Below, piece after piece: positions 1 to 12,008 of a DNA stretch of 64,000 bases (the first letter of the stretch is position 1; each line of letters starts with the position of its first letter). The translations under genes were made by a program, and so were the position numbers. The stretch lies in the NCBI GenBank assembly GCA_000818945.1, contig KN805381.1, forward strand, positions 1-64,000. The letters are read 5' to 3'. The notes under the pieces are model-generated. The model saw only the letters and a program-made list of their open reading frames with translations. It ran no database searches and had not been told where the DNA came from. This DNA comes from Schizochytrium sp. CCTCC M209059. Taxonomy: Eukaryota > Sar > Bigyra > Thraustochytrida > Thraustochytriidae.

Positions 1-83
1 GACCGTCATCTTGAGAATTTCGGCTTCTTCGCGAGGACCCTCACAGAGTCCGCGATCAGTAGGTCCAAAAGTGGCTTTGAAAG

Positions 84-230
84 GAGAACTTGCTTGGAGC
101 CGGCGCAGCGGAAGAGGGTGCCGACGATGGTAAGCACTCTGATGCTTCTCGCGAGAGCCAGCAATGGCTCGAAATTTCTGCCAAAGACGCTTCGGCTCCT
201 CCGGAGCAGAGTGCTGACGCGAAGCAGTGA
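84..230 (+). CDS. possible last exon of an upstream + strand gene (partial)
   Basis: The third forward frame is open here and ends at TGA 228-230. It encodes a hydrophilic acidic tail (…EEGADDGKHSDASRESQ…) of the kind seen at protein C-termini. An AG at 82-83 could be the 3' splice site of an intron that begins before the window; the placed introns nearby are 86-119 nt. The frame upstream is closed by stops at 60 and 78, so without splicing this is not a continuous gene. Overlapping open stretches on both strands look like chance. No family was recognised. The alternative is untranslated sequence. Confidence 0.25.
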   Translation, partial: ENLLGAGAAEEGADDGKHSDASRESQQWLEISAKDASAPPEQSADAKQ

Positions 231-531
231 GCAAGGGACCGAGGGCTTTCCGACCCATTTACGCTTTTGATTCTTCAAGCAAAACCTTCAGACGTGGAGG
301 CGGGCTCACGTAACCGCCGCAGACCACACTCCTTACATTTCATCTCATAAATCCAGTTAACGATGTCCATCCCGTGCCTTACTTTTCCTGTTCTTCCTTT
401 TTCCCGCTTTGCACGCTTTAATTTGCATCCGCGTGCGCGCCAATAGCGTTCAGCATCATTATTAAATCTTGTTCTTTTATTATCATTATTATTATTATTA
501 TTACTGTTCTTTCTACTTCGTATACATACGT
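231..531. other. intergenic, 3' of the HECT ligase
   Basis: No gene seen. It contains an AT-rich ATT trinucleotide run around 479-502, close to the 3' end of the minus-strand HECT gene, and probably holds its 3' UTR. Confidence 0.5.
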
Positions 532-3500
532 CTACGAGCGCGCATCTTCATGAATACCACCAAGCTTGGCGTCCTGAAAGGCACCACTCTTGAACGTTTC
601 GAGCATGTGCTGCCAGCTGTCGTACTCGCGAGGCAAGTACAATGTCTTTGCACACGTCGTAGCCTTGGGCCGCAAATACGGGCGCATTTGAATGGCTTGC
701 GGTTGCTCCACCAAGTGATCGACACAGAGGGGAGGCATCTTGGACAGCGGCTCGCGAACTGGCTCTTTGTTCGCATCGCTTGCCTCGCTCTCATTTGGCG
801 CCGCCGACACACGCTGGATGCTATGACCGGCCTTGAAGGCGCGCCGAATGTCCATCGGCACCGAAGCGTCAAAGGTCAGCGTCCAGGTGTCCGGGTCCCA
901 CTCAGCAATCTTGGCGCGTGCTTTAATGCTGCCAATTTCGTCGCCGGGGAGGAACCAGTTCTTGCGCGAGGCACCTGAGCTCTCGGCATGCTCGCGGCCA
1001 ATAGCACTTGCACGACGGCCATCCTCAGTACGAACGAGGCGCAGCGCACGCGTGGAGTACCACCAATCCGCTGCACGGACACGTCCATCCACATTTGTAA
1101 CCACAGCCACCTCGCCCGGCGTCAAAGGGCCGTCAGCGGCATCGTCAAAAGCGTGGTAGTCGGGTGACAGTGTCACGCTGTCGCCCACCTCAAAGCCGCG
1201 GTCCACTTCTGTCTGCACACGCAAGACAATCCCCGGGATGCGTTCCATCAGAGGGGGGTACACCTTGATTTGAGGCAGGCCTGAAAGCGGAACGCGAGGT
1301 TGAGCGGTGACAAAGCTCAAAAATTGCGCACGTTCACTCATGTTCATCTCCTTCAGGCATCGCACGAGCATCTGGATGGGCGGGCTCTGTCGTGTGTAAC
1401 CCTGCATGGGGACAATGCAGCCCAACAAGGGATCTTCCTCCTTCCACAGAATTTCCTCCTTGCCGCAGAGCATGCGCCGCAACTCAGAATGCGAAAAGTT
1501 GAAAATAAGAGCATCGCGACCCGTGGTGCCCAGCACGTCGCGCAGGCCCTCGCAAAAGGAGTCCGCCTGACTGGCGACGCCATTGCCAAGCCACCACGTC
1601 AGGACCAGCTGCAGATAGTCTCCGAGGTTGGCCGCGGTGACACGCCGCGTTGCGCCACCCGGCACGAGTTCGGTCGCAACTGCCAACGCAGCACGGCGCT
1701 TCTCGTCGCGTTCTGCACGCGCAAGTTTGATCTGCACGCGTGTCTTTTGCGATGCCTTGATAGCTTTCCAGCGCTGCAACTTGGCATGGCCCGCAGCGCC
1801 AAGAGCTGTGTCAATCTCGCCTTGACTCTTGCCAAGCTTGCTAGCGCGCTCAGCATAAGCCACGAGCTCTGCGCTGCTTGCCCCCTTCCCAGGCACATCG
1901 AGCGTCTCGAATGCAGAGGAAAGGTCGCGTGATGCGCCGCCGGCGCTCTCATTTGCTGCGGTTGCCGCGTCTGCTGCCACGCTGCTCGATGGTTTCGGCA
2001 AGGAACCCGAACTTGCGGAAGACATCGACGTCGACTTTGCCGACGAGCGCGCGCCTGCAAAAGCTGAATGTTCGAGGGCCCCGAGACGCTGCGCTGGGTC
2101 CACAAAGTACAGCTCAACAGCTTCGAGGAGCTCCTCAATGGCGCCCTTGTCGCCAGCCTCATGCAAGGCATAGAGGCGCTGCACCAAACCGCCCGAGCTT
2201 TGTGCAGCGCTGTCGCCTCCCGTGCCTTCGTCGCCCAGACCAGCGCCGCCCTCTAACAGGGAGAGTGCGGAGATGGGCAAAAGTGCGTCGCGCATTCCAC
2301 GTTGACGCTGTTGAATAAGCATGAAGAATTCGGAGGACAGCGGCAAGGGGACATTCATGCCATCGAGAAGTGCTTTGGCCATGATACGCCCAAGAAAGCG
2401 GAAGCGACGCAGGACGCGCATGTTCTGCATTCGCGCCGCGCGAAAAATCTCGTCAATGTTGTCTCGATTCGTGTCCACGTCATCGTCAAATTTGATAGAC
2501 GCCTCATCTTCCTTGCCCTCGCTCAACTCCACCTTGGCAGAGAGTGCTTGCTCAGGCTTGACGACGCTGCTCTTGCTCAAATCCTCACCAGGCATGTCAG
2601 CTTGGTCCCCAGACATATTCGAGGTGCCTGCGGCGCCAGCACTGCGTGAGAGGGAAGCCCCCTTGCTCGTGGGTAAGCGCGCATTCGTGACCACAGACAA
2701 AGGCTGGAGTGCCAAGGGATTATTGCCGCCGCCGCCGTCCACCGACCCCATGGCTAATAAAGGTTGCGGGAACAGGCCCGTCGGCGCGAGCAAGTGAACC
2801 TCGCGGTCCGTCGAGTCCTCCCTAGTGTTCTCTTCGGCGTCCTTCTCCGCGCTTGCGTCAGCGGCATCTTCCTCCGCATCATCTCCATCGAATTTCGAAG
2901 ACTCGCGCGCGGGCTTGTCGGCACCTGCAGGATTTGCCCAAAGGGGAATGCGACGATTTTCGTCGAGCAGCTGCAGACGCTCCGAGACACTTGAGTAAAA
3001 GTCCACAGTCACGCCCTCGCCGGCGCCCGTCTCATCCAGGAACTGTACCACGAGCTCCGAGCGCTGATGCATGTGTTGTTTCATAAGCAGCTCCGCGTCT
3101 CGAAGAAGTTCAGCCCGATTAACCTTGACGAGGTCCTGGTGCAACTGACCAATGCAGTGCTCTTGCTCAATGGCCCGAATCTCGTCCTCGAGACGATCGC
3201 TCAGCTCTTGCAATTGCTCAAAACGAACCATGTCCGGTACGCCCTTAAACATTGCAGAAATCTCAAGCGTCACGTGCGCAAGCTGTTTCTTCTTGGCGTT
3301 GTAACCGGTGATTTCATCTTGAAGCCACGCAACAGCGCGCGACACTCCCAACGCAGTTGTGCGAAAATGTAATTCGCGCACGTTGCGTCGAAAGAGGAAC
3401 GAGAATTCGCGAGGCATGAGGGCCACCCAACGGGGAAAGCAACGCGTCGCAATGGCCAACGGATCAGATAGCTGATCAAGCAAGAGATCCGATAGCGTGT

Positions 3501-6500
3501 CGCTACGCCACGGTAGCGACTTGCCAAATGCAGCTGCCAACGGGTCTGCGCCCTCGTCAAAGGGAACAAGATGCGAAAAGAGCAAATGCAAAAGCATAAG
3601 CGTGTCGCGAAGACCCGGAACGTTGGCATCGATGCCACATTCTTCGAGCAACGTCACAACCTCTGCCATGCCGGCTTCGATCTCTCCTTCTCCCGCGCCT
3701 GCGCCTTGCGCCAAGGTTTCTGCAGGATGTGCCACAGCTGCATTCTTAACGTGGGGAAGCATGTCGGAAGGCACTGGAGCAGCAAGGGGCAAGGCATTCT
3801 GAGGGCTCTGAATGCTGCTGCTATTGCTGCTGCCAGCGCGTGCACCTTCTGCCATATCACTTCCTGATCCAGAAATGACCCTCATGGCCAATAAGTCACG
3901 ACGCATTAAAGTTGGCGACCGAATCGGCGACACCGCCGGGCTCACGGGCGTGTCACTCTGCGACATGAGCGGACGTTGGCACAGCTGCGAATACGCTGCG
4001 CAAATGGCAGCCCAGTTGACCATGCGTTCGACGCGCTTCTCATCACTGCTTTCACTCTCACCAACATGATGGCCATCAATGCAGCGCACAACATCGGAGA
4101 GCTTGTTCCGGACAGCCCAGTCGCGAAGGTCCGGGACGATGGAACGCAGCGAGTTGACAAAATAAGTCAACGTCAGCTCTTTGTTCCAAGTCAGATCATA
4201 AGCCAGGGCGCGAGGCGTGCCCCACGGCAGGCGCTGCAGAATACGAGGCTGCGATACATCGTAGTCGTCATCACCGGGAAAGAGGCAGCGTACACGCCAC
4301 TCCAGGTAGTATTCTTGCTCCCAATGCACCCAATCCCGCTCACTGGCCGCGCCAAGATTCTGCAACTGGAAAAGCGCCTGGAACATGGAAATCTCCATGT
4401 TATGCTGAGCCAAAATCGGCACCTGTACCGCCTGACCCTTTTCGTTCGCGTTCTCGTCTCCAAAGGTGACAGCTTGCAGCGCCTCGGATGCCTCGCTGCT
4501 CCTCTCGGCATGCTCTTCGTCCTCGGCAGTTTTGCGCTTGGGACGTTTGCGGAGCAAAAAGTCCACCGTAATACGTGGCGGACCCTGAGCAAAGATTGCG
4601 TCATCATCCTCTTCGTCGCCTGCCGTCCCGTCTGCGGCGCTATCAAAGTCACCGTCGAGGTCGTCATCAAACACCGCAACGCCCAGAGAGTCCTCGTCAC
4701 CGTCCTCGTCAGCTCCCTGCGAAAACTGAATGCGTTTGTACGAGGTACTGTAACCAAATGCAGTGAACTGGCGACTCAAATGCACTGGTTCCTGCACATC
4801 CGGTCCACGAAGCGACTTGTTACTGCTCGAAGCAGGCGCCAGACTCGGATCGTCGTCGAGGTCCGTGAGATCATCGTTCGCGCCCTGACGCTCCTTGCTT
4901 TTGAAGGGGAACACGCGAGTGGTTCGTTGCGCGAGACGGGTGCGCGTGTCGGGAATGTCCCACACAACACGACCATCGTCAAGCACACAGGTTAACAACT
5001 GCTTCACTCGCTCTCCCTCAGGAGACGTGGGACCATCGACGGCCCCGCCAGTGATCTGATTGCTCCCGCTTGTGTTTGTGCTGCTTGTGCTGGTACTGCG
5101 CTCACGACGGGCACGCTGCGCATCGCTGGACTCGCCGTCGCCATCGGACGATGGAGCGGGGCGGTGCGCAACAATCGTCGCGCTGATCCAGCGCCCAGGC
5201 TCAACACGTTTTTGAGCCGCAGCTTCAGCAGGTCCTTCCTCCTCGTTGCGCGTATCCGGATCGAGAAAATCATCTGGGAGAAGGGAAACCTGCGCGCGCT
5301 GACCAGGACGAGGAGGCGGCTCATGCCGATGCTTTACGCGGCCGCCCTGGCGGCTGCGTAGATGCTCAAAGGCGGCGGCAATGTCACGTTCCACAACGAC
5401 GGGAATGGGTGCCTCTGGAAGCACATCAACTCGGGCCGTCACGACCCGATCTCGACGCGCGCCGTCGGAACTACCCGGTACTGAGGGCGAAGAATTACGC
5501 ACACGGCTCAAATTGCCGCATGCTTGCACACGATCGAAGAGAATCTCGGCCTGACGACGCGTCTGGAACTGAGCAAAGACGCCTTCTCCCGTGTCTTCGA
5601 GGAGCGCCGAAAATTTGCTATAAAAATCGGGTTGATGCTCAAAGCCACGCGTCACAAAATTGTACTCGGTCTGAAGCACTGCATCCTCGCGCCGCAGAGC
5701 GTCAAAAAGAGCACGCCCCGCAGTGTTGGGAAACACCTTGCGAAAGTCAAAGCTGACAACCTTGCCAGGCCCTTGCCCAATGTGGCATACGAGACTCGGC
5801 TTGACGCCGCGCTCCGAGTCGCCATCGTCGTAGGCAATATCATATGTGCCGTCCGCGTTCACACGGGCAATGCGTCCCTTGTAGTACCGGCTCTTGCCAG
5901 CGTAGCGACCTTCAATGCGATCATTCAATTTGAACGAGTGTTCCTCACGCGCTGCTTGGGACTGTGCACGCGTTGCGTCGCTGCCGCTGCTTTCGGCATC
6001 GTGGCGAGCGCGCGCCACCACGCTATTGGGTCCAGGGACTAGGTAAACGGAGAAGACATGCCGATCCTCGAAGGCTTCGACACCGCCAACAAGACACAGA
6101 CGTCGCTGCGGGACATTGGACTCAGCTTCTGCTGCAGCTGCGTCTTTGCCCTCACCGTCGCCCACGCTACTCCCACGTCGCGACGCATCAGCGTTCGCCG
6201 TAACCTTGATCAGAGCCTTGGCATTGTACGTGTAATTGCCGAGACCGTCGACCTTGACCTCGGATCCATTAACGGCAACGGCACGGCCCACATTACCACA
6301 GTACCGAGGCATGTCCGACATAAAGCCACCGTGGCCGGAAGCGAGTCGTTCGAGTTCCGCAGCGTCGTCGATAAGCTTGACGCGGTCGCCCACTCGAATC
6401 ACACCATCCTCCAAGAGACCTGGCTCCAAATACGAGACATCATACTCGAACGCATTTTCTGGGCCAATGCCTTGAGCACGATTCACGCGAACAGGACGCA

Positions 6501-9500
6501 CCTCGAGAACGCTAGCGCGTCGCCAGCCGGGACGCAAGGCGTCGCTCCCGCGCCACCACACCGCAACCTCATCGCCTTGGCGAAATTTGGCGCCATGGGT
6601 CAAGCAGGCTGAACTAGTCGAATCCACACGACTGCGACCGCCGCCCTCTTCTTGCTCACGCACAGCATCGCCCAGCGGCCGCAGAACGGGGGCAAGACTC
6701 GCGCTTCCATGTGCCGGAGGATCAAAGACACGCTCCAGGACCTGGTAGTCCCGAAGCGCCAAAATAAACCAGCGCTTGTTCGCCTTCTTATTCAACGTGC
6801 GTGCACTCATGTCTTGGAGAAGATGTGCCCCCGTGACAGGGTCGTAGCGGAGCACAAGGGCGACCTTGTAAACCTCGCCGCCATCTGTTGCGCCAGCGGC
6901 CTGCCCAGGAGTCACCGTGCCTGGTGTGCGTGGCGTGCGCGAGCCACGACCCACAGCGCCAAAATGACCTGGTGACATCGCGCTAGCTGCTGGGCTTCGC
7001 CGCACGCTATCGGGGGAGACGAGTGAACTATAGTTCTGGTTTGCGTCGCTTCCGCCTGGGCCTCGAGTAGACCCCGTCTGGGACACACTGCGACGATGAA
7101 AGAGCTTGCGACCGACGAGACGAGTGCAGTACGATACATAGCGTGGCTCCACCAAACGAACACCTCGCAGGACTTGACGCTGAAGTTCTTGCAAAGGCGT
7201 TAAGGGAAGCACTTGGACGACAAGCTCCGGGGTATGCGGGTAGATGGTACTTGCTTGATCGAGCTCCGCGTTCTTGCGAAGATGAAGCTTGATTGGGTTC
7301 ACGAGGGCACGCACGCCTCCCGATGAAGCTACAGCATCATGAGCAAGCACTGGAAAGTTGTGTGTAGCATGCACAGTAAGGACAGTCTGCAACTTGCGAA
7401 TAAGACGAAACAGAGCAGAAGCAGCAAAGGTGCTTGCGTCGACCTTGTTCGTAACGCCGGGTGGGTCGATTGTGTCGAGAGTTGTCGTCGCGAGGTTCTG
7501 CACGGATTCCAACGTCATGGATGCCTGACGACCAAGGTTTGTTAGACTTGCCTCACGCACAAGGTCACGCTCATTCCCGGTATTCGCTGCAGCGTCGCCG
7601 TGGTCTGAGTTTTTGTCGTCCTCCGCAACGGCGCTGGAGGGCGCGTCCGAGATTCCGCCGTCACCAGGGCCGGCAGCTCCCGCGACGGCGGCAGTTTTTG
7701 CACCGGCGGCGCCCATATGATCATCTTCTTCGTCAACATCTTTGCCGACGACGGGAGGCGGCATAGCTGCCAAAAGAGCATGCATCCTGGCTTGGCGCAC
7801 GTCAGCAATGGTCTGTTGCGAGTCGGTAAGGGAGGTGGCCTGCTCTCCGTCCAGATCACGCGCCATTAAAAAGTGCAAGAGAGCACTTGGAAGTCCAGAC
7901 TGCTCAAACTCAAATGGGGTAATACCTTCCTCACCATACATACGAATGAGGGGTGAATCGGGAACGCCAAGGGCCTCGGGGGGTCGGAGGTCTTCTGCTG
8001 TCGGAGACTCTTCGCCCTGCTCATACTCGTCATTTTCGTCCTCGTGGTCGCCCTCATTCACGTCATCGTCTTCATCGGAAAGATCTGCATCAAGATCGAA
8101 CTCATCCATAAGGTCTGCATCATCGTCGTCCTCACCTTGCACGCCGTGCACAACGACTGCATCACGGTCCTCATTGTCCCGACCTGCGCCATGGAGATTT
8201 TCCAGAGACCCAGTATGATCATAGCCAAAGAGTCCACGAGACAAGAGGCGCCGCTTGCGCCTCTTCTTCTTCCGTGAGCTCCTTGCCCTGCTCTGACCCA
8301 TCATCCAAACCAAATGCTCAAGTACGGATTCGTCACCTTCTCGCAGGCGCCGGCAAACGTCCAAAAGAGCCGCGCTCTTACCAAGCAAGGTCTCCTCCGT
8401 GAGACCGAGCTCATCGACAATGCAGGTTGAAATGTGCTCAACGACCTTTGCAGCTGCGCCCTCAAGCTGCGGCTTGCCGGGAGCACGGAGGTCACGAAGA
8501 CGGCGCGCAATGCCATACCGACAGAGACTGAGGCAGAGTTGAGCGTGAATCCCGAGAACCTTTGTGTCAGCATCGAGTGGAATCGGGTCTTCCTGCTGCG
8601 TACGCTCAAGCAAAGCCTCTGTCATGTCGACAATGAGAACAAGGCTTGTTGTGTCGTCGTTTTCGGGAGCAAAGACAGACTGCAGGAGCTGCAGCAGACG
8701 ATCGTACTCGATTTTGCCCAGTATATTCACGGCGTCAGAGTGTGGCTTGGAGCGAAAGCGTTTCACCATCATGCCAAGAATTTCCATTGCACGATGCATC
8801 GTAGACGCATGCTTTGTGAGCGCAATGGTGCGTAAGAGGGCTCGAAAAAAGCGACGCGCATCCTTTTGCCACCATCGCGCCACCACTTCTTCTGAGATTG
8901 ACCCGCCTGCGTCTGCTCGCTTTTGCAATCGGGTCGAAACCCGGGTGCCGGCGCGCTCGGCCGTGATGAGCTCGCGCGCAGACTTGGTCATGGAGTCAAG
9001 TTTATCCATGACCTCCTCGTCGACGCAGGCGCCAGAGTCAAGTAGAATCTCCACGGCTGCGCGGCTCCATTGTTCGCGCGCTTCAATAAACTCAGGGTCG
9101 TTCTGCTCTGCTTCGCGGCTGCTGGAGTCGTTGTCGTCGGCGCCGTCACTTCCTCTGTCTCGACGCGAGTGCGCGGACGAACCACCTGACCCATCACCTG
9201 CAAGCTCCCGAAGACGAAACGGGCGCGTTTCACCCAGTCGAGAGGGTCGCATCAAGGCCAAATCCCCAGTGCGTAGCACGGAGTCAGTCTCGGAGGATCT
9301 TGACCGATCAGACTGTGAGCGATTCGAACCATCGTTATCGCTTTCGCGATTGGACTTTGCCGCGCGCTGGCGCTGCCAATAACGCGAGAAACCAGTTGCG
9401 CGGCCTGCGACCACGAGAGGCGAGGCCAGCGAACCGAGGCGATCAGGATCGGGATTGACATTGGCCCGACAGCCGTTAACAGGATCAACAAGAACCTCTA

Positions 9501-10607
9501 GCATTTCGAGAGAGCATCCCTGGTGAAGCGTGCAGGAGAGCATTTCCGCCTCAGTTTTGCGGTCGCGCCACGACGGGTCAAAGTTCTCCATCAACCAGAG
9601 TTGACGCAGGCCCTCGACATCGTCCTCGGGAACGATGCGTTCAAGAAAAATTTCTGTAAAGCTGTTGCGCGCCAATCTCCGCGAGCTCGAGCGACGCGCG
9701 GGAATAAACCACCAGCCGCAATGACTGACACAGTCGGCATGACCGTCGCAAACGAGACGCATAATGCACTCCACGAGCTGCAGGAGACGGACCGCGTAGC
9801 CATCCTCCCCCGCGCAAATGGCCATTGGCAAACCAGCTGCAATGACTCTACAAACGCCATTTTCTAGATACATTTCCGCAAGTTCCGGACTTCGCAGACA
9901 CGAGGCGCCAACATCTGGGGCTTTGTCCCAGTTGCCAGCGCGCAGGGCTACGAGATGAGCCTTGGCGCGCTGGGAGTCGTCCATGATTTTATTGGAGCTG
10001 AGCGGACCATACAGCCCTTGCCATGCCCCACTGCCGCCTCCGCCGGAAATCATGGCGCTTAGGTCTGCACCGCTCAACCCGAGTAGTGTTGTCTCCATCT
10101 CACCCATGTTTCTCGCGCCGGCCATGCGAAGAACCCAAGAAGCGTCGGCCGCGGCCGCGTCAGCGCTGTTGAGGCCCTGAAGGTCCTCTACGCCGCCGCC
10201 AGCGCCGCTACCGCTACTGCCACCGCCTGGCGCATTCGCTTGAAAGGTGGGCAAGAAGTTTGGTCCAAGACCACGTGCGCGGGTGCGCGAGTTCCGACTG
10301 CGAGCGGCGCGTAGAGGTGCTTCAAGCATCTCCAAAGGTGTGCCCGACAAGAATAGATTGACGGCTTGCTCAAGCTGGCCGCCAGCTGCAGCGAGGTAAC
10401 GGCGAGCACGATCTCGATCTGTGGATCCTGTGAACTCCAAAAACGTGCCGACGGCCTCGCTGTCTGGCGCTTGCTCATTTTGATGTTCACCCGTCGGTGC
10501 ACTGCCCTCTGCGCTTCCTGGTGCAACGCCAGATGTGTTGTTGTTGTTGTTGTTGTTGCTGCTGCTGCTGCTATTGCTGCCAACGTTATTATGATCAGTA
10601 TTGTTGT

Positions 10608-10639
<32 letters not shown>

Positions 10640-11061
10640 CTGCTGCTGCTGCTGCCAGCATTGCCTTCATGGAGACTGTTCGATCCAGGGTCCAAGGTTG
10701 TGCCTTGGACGAAAAGCTGACCACCGCCACCACTAACAACGGGACTGCTGCTGCTGCTGCTGCTGCTGCTGCCGCTGCTGCTACCGCCGCCCCCGCTCCC
10801 ATTTCCTGCGAGAGGGGCCTGAGGTGGCTGAAGTTGGGCTGTGAGCGCTTCGAGCTGCGACTGCAGCGACTCGACAAAAGCAAAGCCTCCGTTGCTAAGA
10901 TCAGCCTCACTCAAGTCGGCCTGCAATTGGCTTTGAATATCGGCATCGAGCGCTTGTTCAAGCGCGTCTTCATCCGCAGCAGACCAGTCTTCACCGGCGT
11001 CGCCTCCCTCGTTACCGTAGTTGAACGGATCCGAGTCTTCCCCGCCATTTGAGGAGGACAT
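532..11061 (-). CDS. giant HECT-domain E3 ubiquitin ligase (UFD4/TRIP12/HECTD1-like)
   Basis: Predicted E3 ligase that takes ubiquitin from an E2 onto its own cysteine before substrate transfer. I chose the Met at 11061 (MSSSNGGEDSD), giving about 3509 residues; an in-frame Met 28 codons upstream exists but its leader looks non-coding. In order: acidic/poly-Ser/poly-Asn N-terminus; UBA-like helix bundle at about 204-240; degenerate helical (ankyrin/ARM-like) region at about 400-950 with acidic spacers; a MIB/KEG-type repeat at about 1554-1619; a Tudor-like module at about 1709-1762 (DGTYDIAYDDGDSE); HECT N-lobe from about 2600 with FLDETGAGEGVTVDFY near 2675. The catalytic Cys is residue 3470 (KATTCAKTLYLP), 39 residues from the C-terminus as expected. 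A second MIB/KEG-like module interrupts the C-lobe at about 3275-3455. Divergent from a USP gene. HECT class is firm; the exact orthologue is not. Confidence 0.93.
10536..10655 (-). repeat. coding microsatellites (poly-Asn/poly-Ser) in the HECT N-terminus
   Basis: Two AAC/AGC runs on the coding strand (10536-10575 and about 10611-10655) encode Asn tracts flanked by Ser. A third AGC run near 10744-10785 encodes poly-Ser. They lie in the disordered N-terminal region and keep the reading frame. Confidence 0.85.
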
Positions 11062-11355
11062 TATTCCCCGCTTCACGTCTTCGTCTAAGGCCTTGCGCCA
11101 CACCCAGAACTCCCGCCCACTCGCCGCGCGCGAGCAGGGCCACACAGAGAGTTCGTCCTCTGCTTTCGTCTCGAGGCGCTCTCTTTCCGAGCCCTCGAGG
11201 AGGTTTTGTTTCTTCGCGTTGTCTCGGTTCGTGCGTCGTGCCGCAGTTTCCGCCCCGCACGTCGAGCTCGCGCTTTGGGGGTGAAAAGTTTACCGGCCAC
11301 ACGCTGTGTAGCGTCAGGCGCTCGCCGCGCGAGGGTTTTTGCGCTGCTGCTACTT

Positions 11356-11364
11356 GTCGTCGTT

Positions 11365-11396
<32 letters not shown>
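11356..11396. repeat. GTC trinucleotide microsatellite
   Basis: Near-perfect GTC run in the divergent intergenic region, about 295-335 bp upstream of the HECT start. Read on the HECT sense strand it is GAC. Confidence 0.9.
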
Positions 11397-11861
11397 GCGG
11401 TGCGGACTCTCGGATCGACCGTGCCGGCCGGCCTCCTTCGCCTCCGTTTGCGCTTCGCGAGCCTGCCGCCGCGCGGACAGGACGCTGGTCAATCGCGGGA
11501 GCTCCGCCTCGTCCGGCACGCGGACGTGCGCGCGAGCGATCGAGCGACCGAGCGTGCAGACCTCGCGCGAGCCTCGGCCGCGCGCGCAGGGTCCGGATTG
11601 GATTCGAATTCGCTTTGGTGAGTGAGGGAGTGAGTGAGGCGCGGGCGGCCGCCGCCGCCTCGCGCCGCGTTTGGGTCCCTTCCTCAGAAACTCTCCAGGC
11701 CTTTGGGTCTCTTTCTGATCTTTTCGCGCCCGGTCAGGGTCCGGTCAGGTTTGTTTGAGCCCCAGATTGGGAGTTTAGGGTCCCCGCCTCCACTCTCCCT
11801 CCCTTATGCCCTTTTTTTCTTTTCTGGATGTTTTTTGAATGATTTCCGTGCCAAGATCGAT

Positions 11862-11915
11862 TTCGAGCAATCGATCGAGTTCGAGCAATCGATCGAGTTC
11901 GAGCAATTGATCGAT
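11862..11915. repeat. three tandem copies of an 18-bp unit containing ATCGAT
   Basis: Unit TTCGAGCAATCGATCGAG, two identical copies (11862-11879 and 11880-11897) and one diverged copy (11898-11915). Each full copy holds the palindrome ATCGAT. It lies about 95-150 bp upstream of the USP start codon, in its presumed 5' UTR or proximal promoter. Confidence 0.9.
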
Positions 11916-12008
11916 TTGCGCGAGGCGAGGAGGGGCAGCCGGCGGGGCTGACGGACGGAGACGCGGGTTTCACGTGAGGCGGGCACCTAGTTTCGCGAGA
12001 CGGGGACG

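Larger units (their letters stand above)
11062..12008. promoter_or_regulatory. shared divergent promoter region, HECT E3 / USP
   Basis: About 950 bp between the two divergent start codons, so both promoters and 5' UTRs must lie here or overlap the genes. It is GC-rich, with a GTC run and an 18-bp tandem repeat listed separately. No TATA box or convincing coding exon was seen. Several overlapping open frames on both strands are low-complexity products of the repeats. Confidence 0.6.

Noticed and set aside
1..278. 90-codon minus-strand frame at the window start
   Set aside because: Basic, Ser/Leu/Arg-rich and without a domain. It is probably the antisense of unrelated sequence.
10188..11052. 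Poly-Ala and poly-Val/Cys frames opposite or beside the HECT N-terminus
   Set aside because: They are other readings of the AAC/AGC microsatellites inside the HECT gene.
11062..11145. 28-residue upstream extension of the HECT ligase
   Set aside because: In-frame Met exists, but the leader (MWPCSRAASGREFW…) is GC-rich, unlike the acidic Ser-rich start at MSSSNGGED. Not excluded, only less likely.
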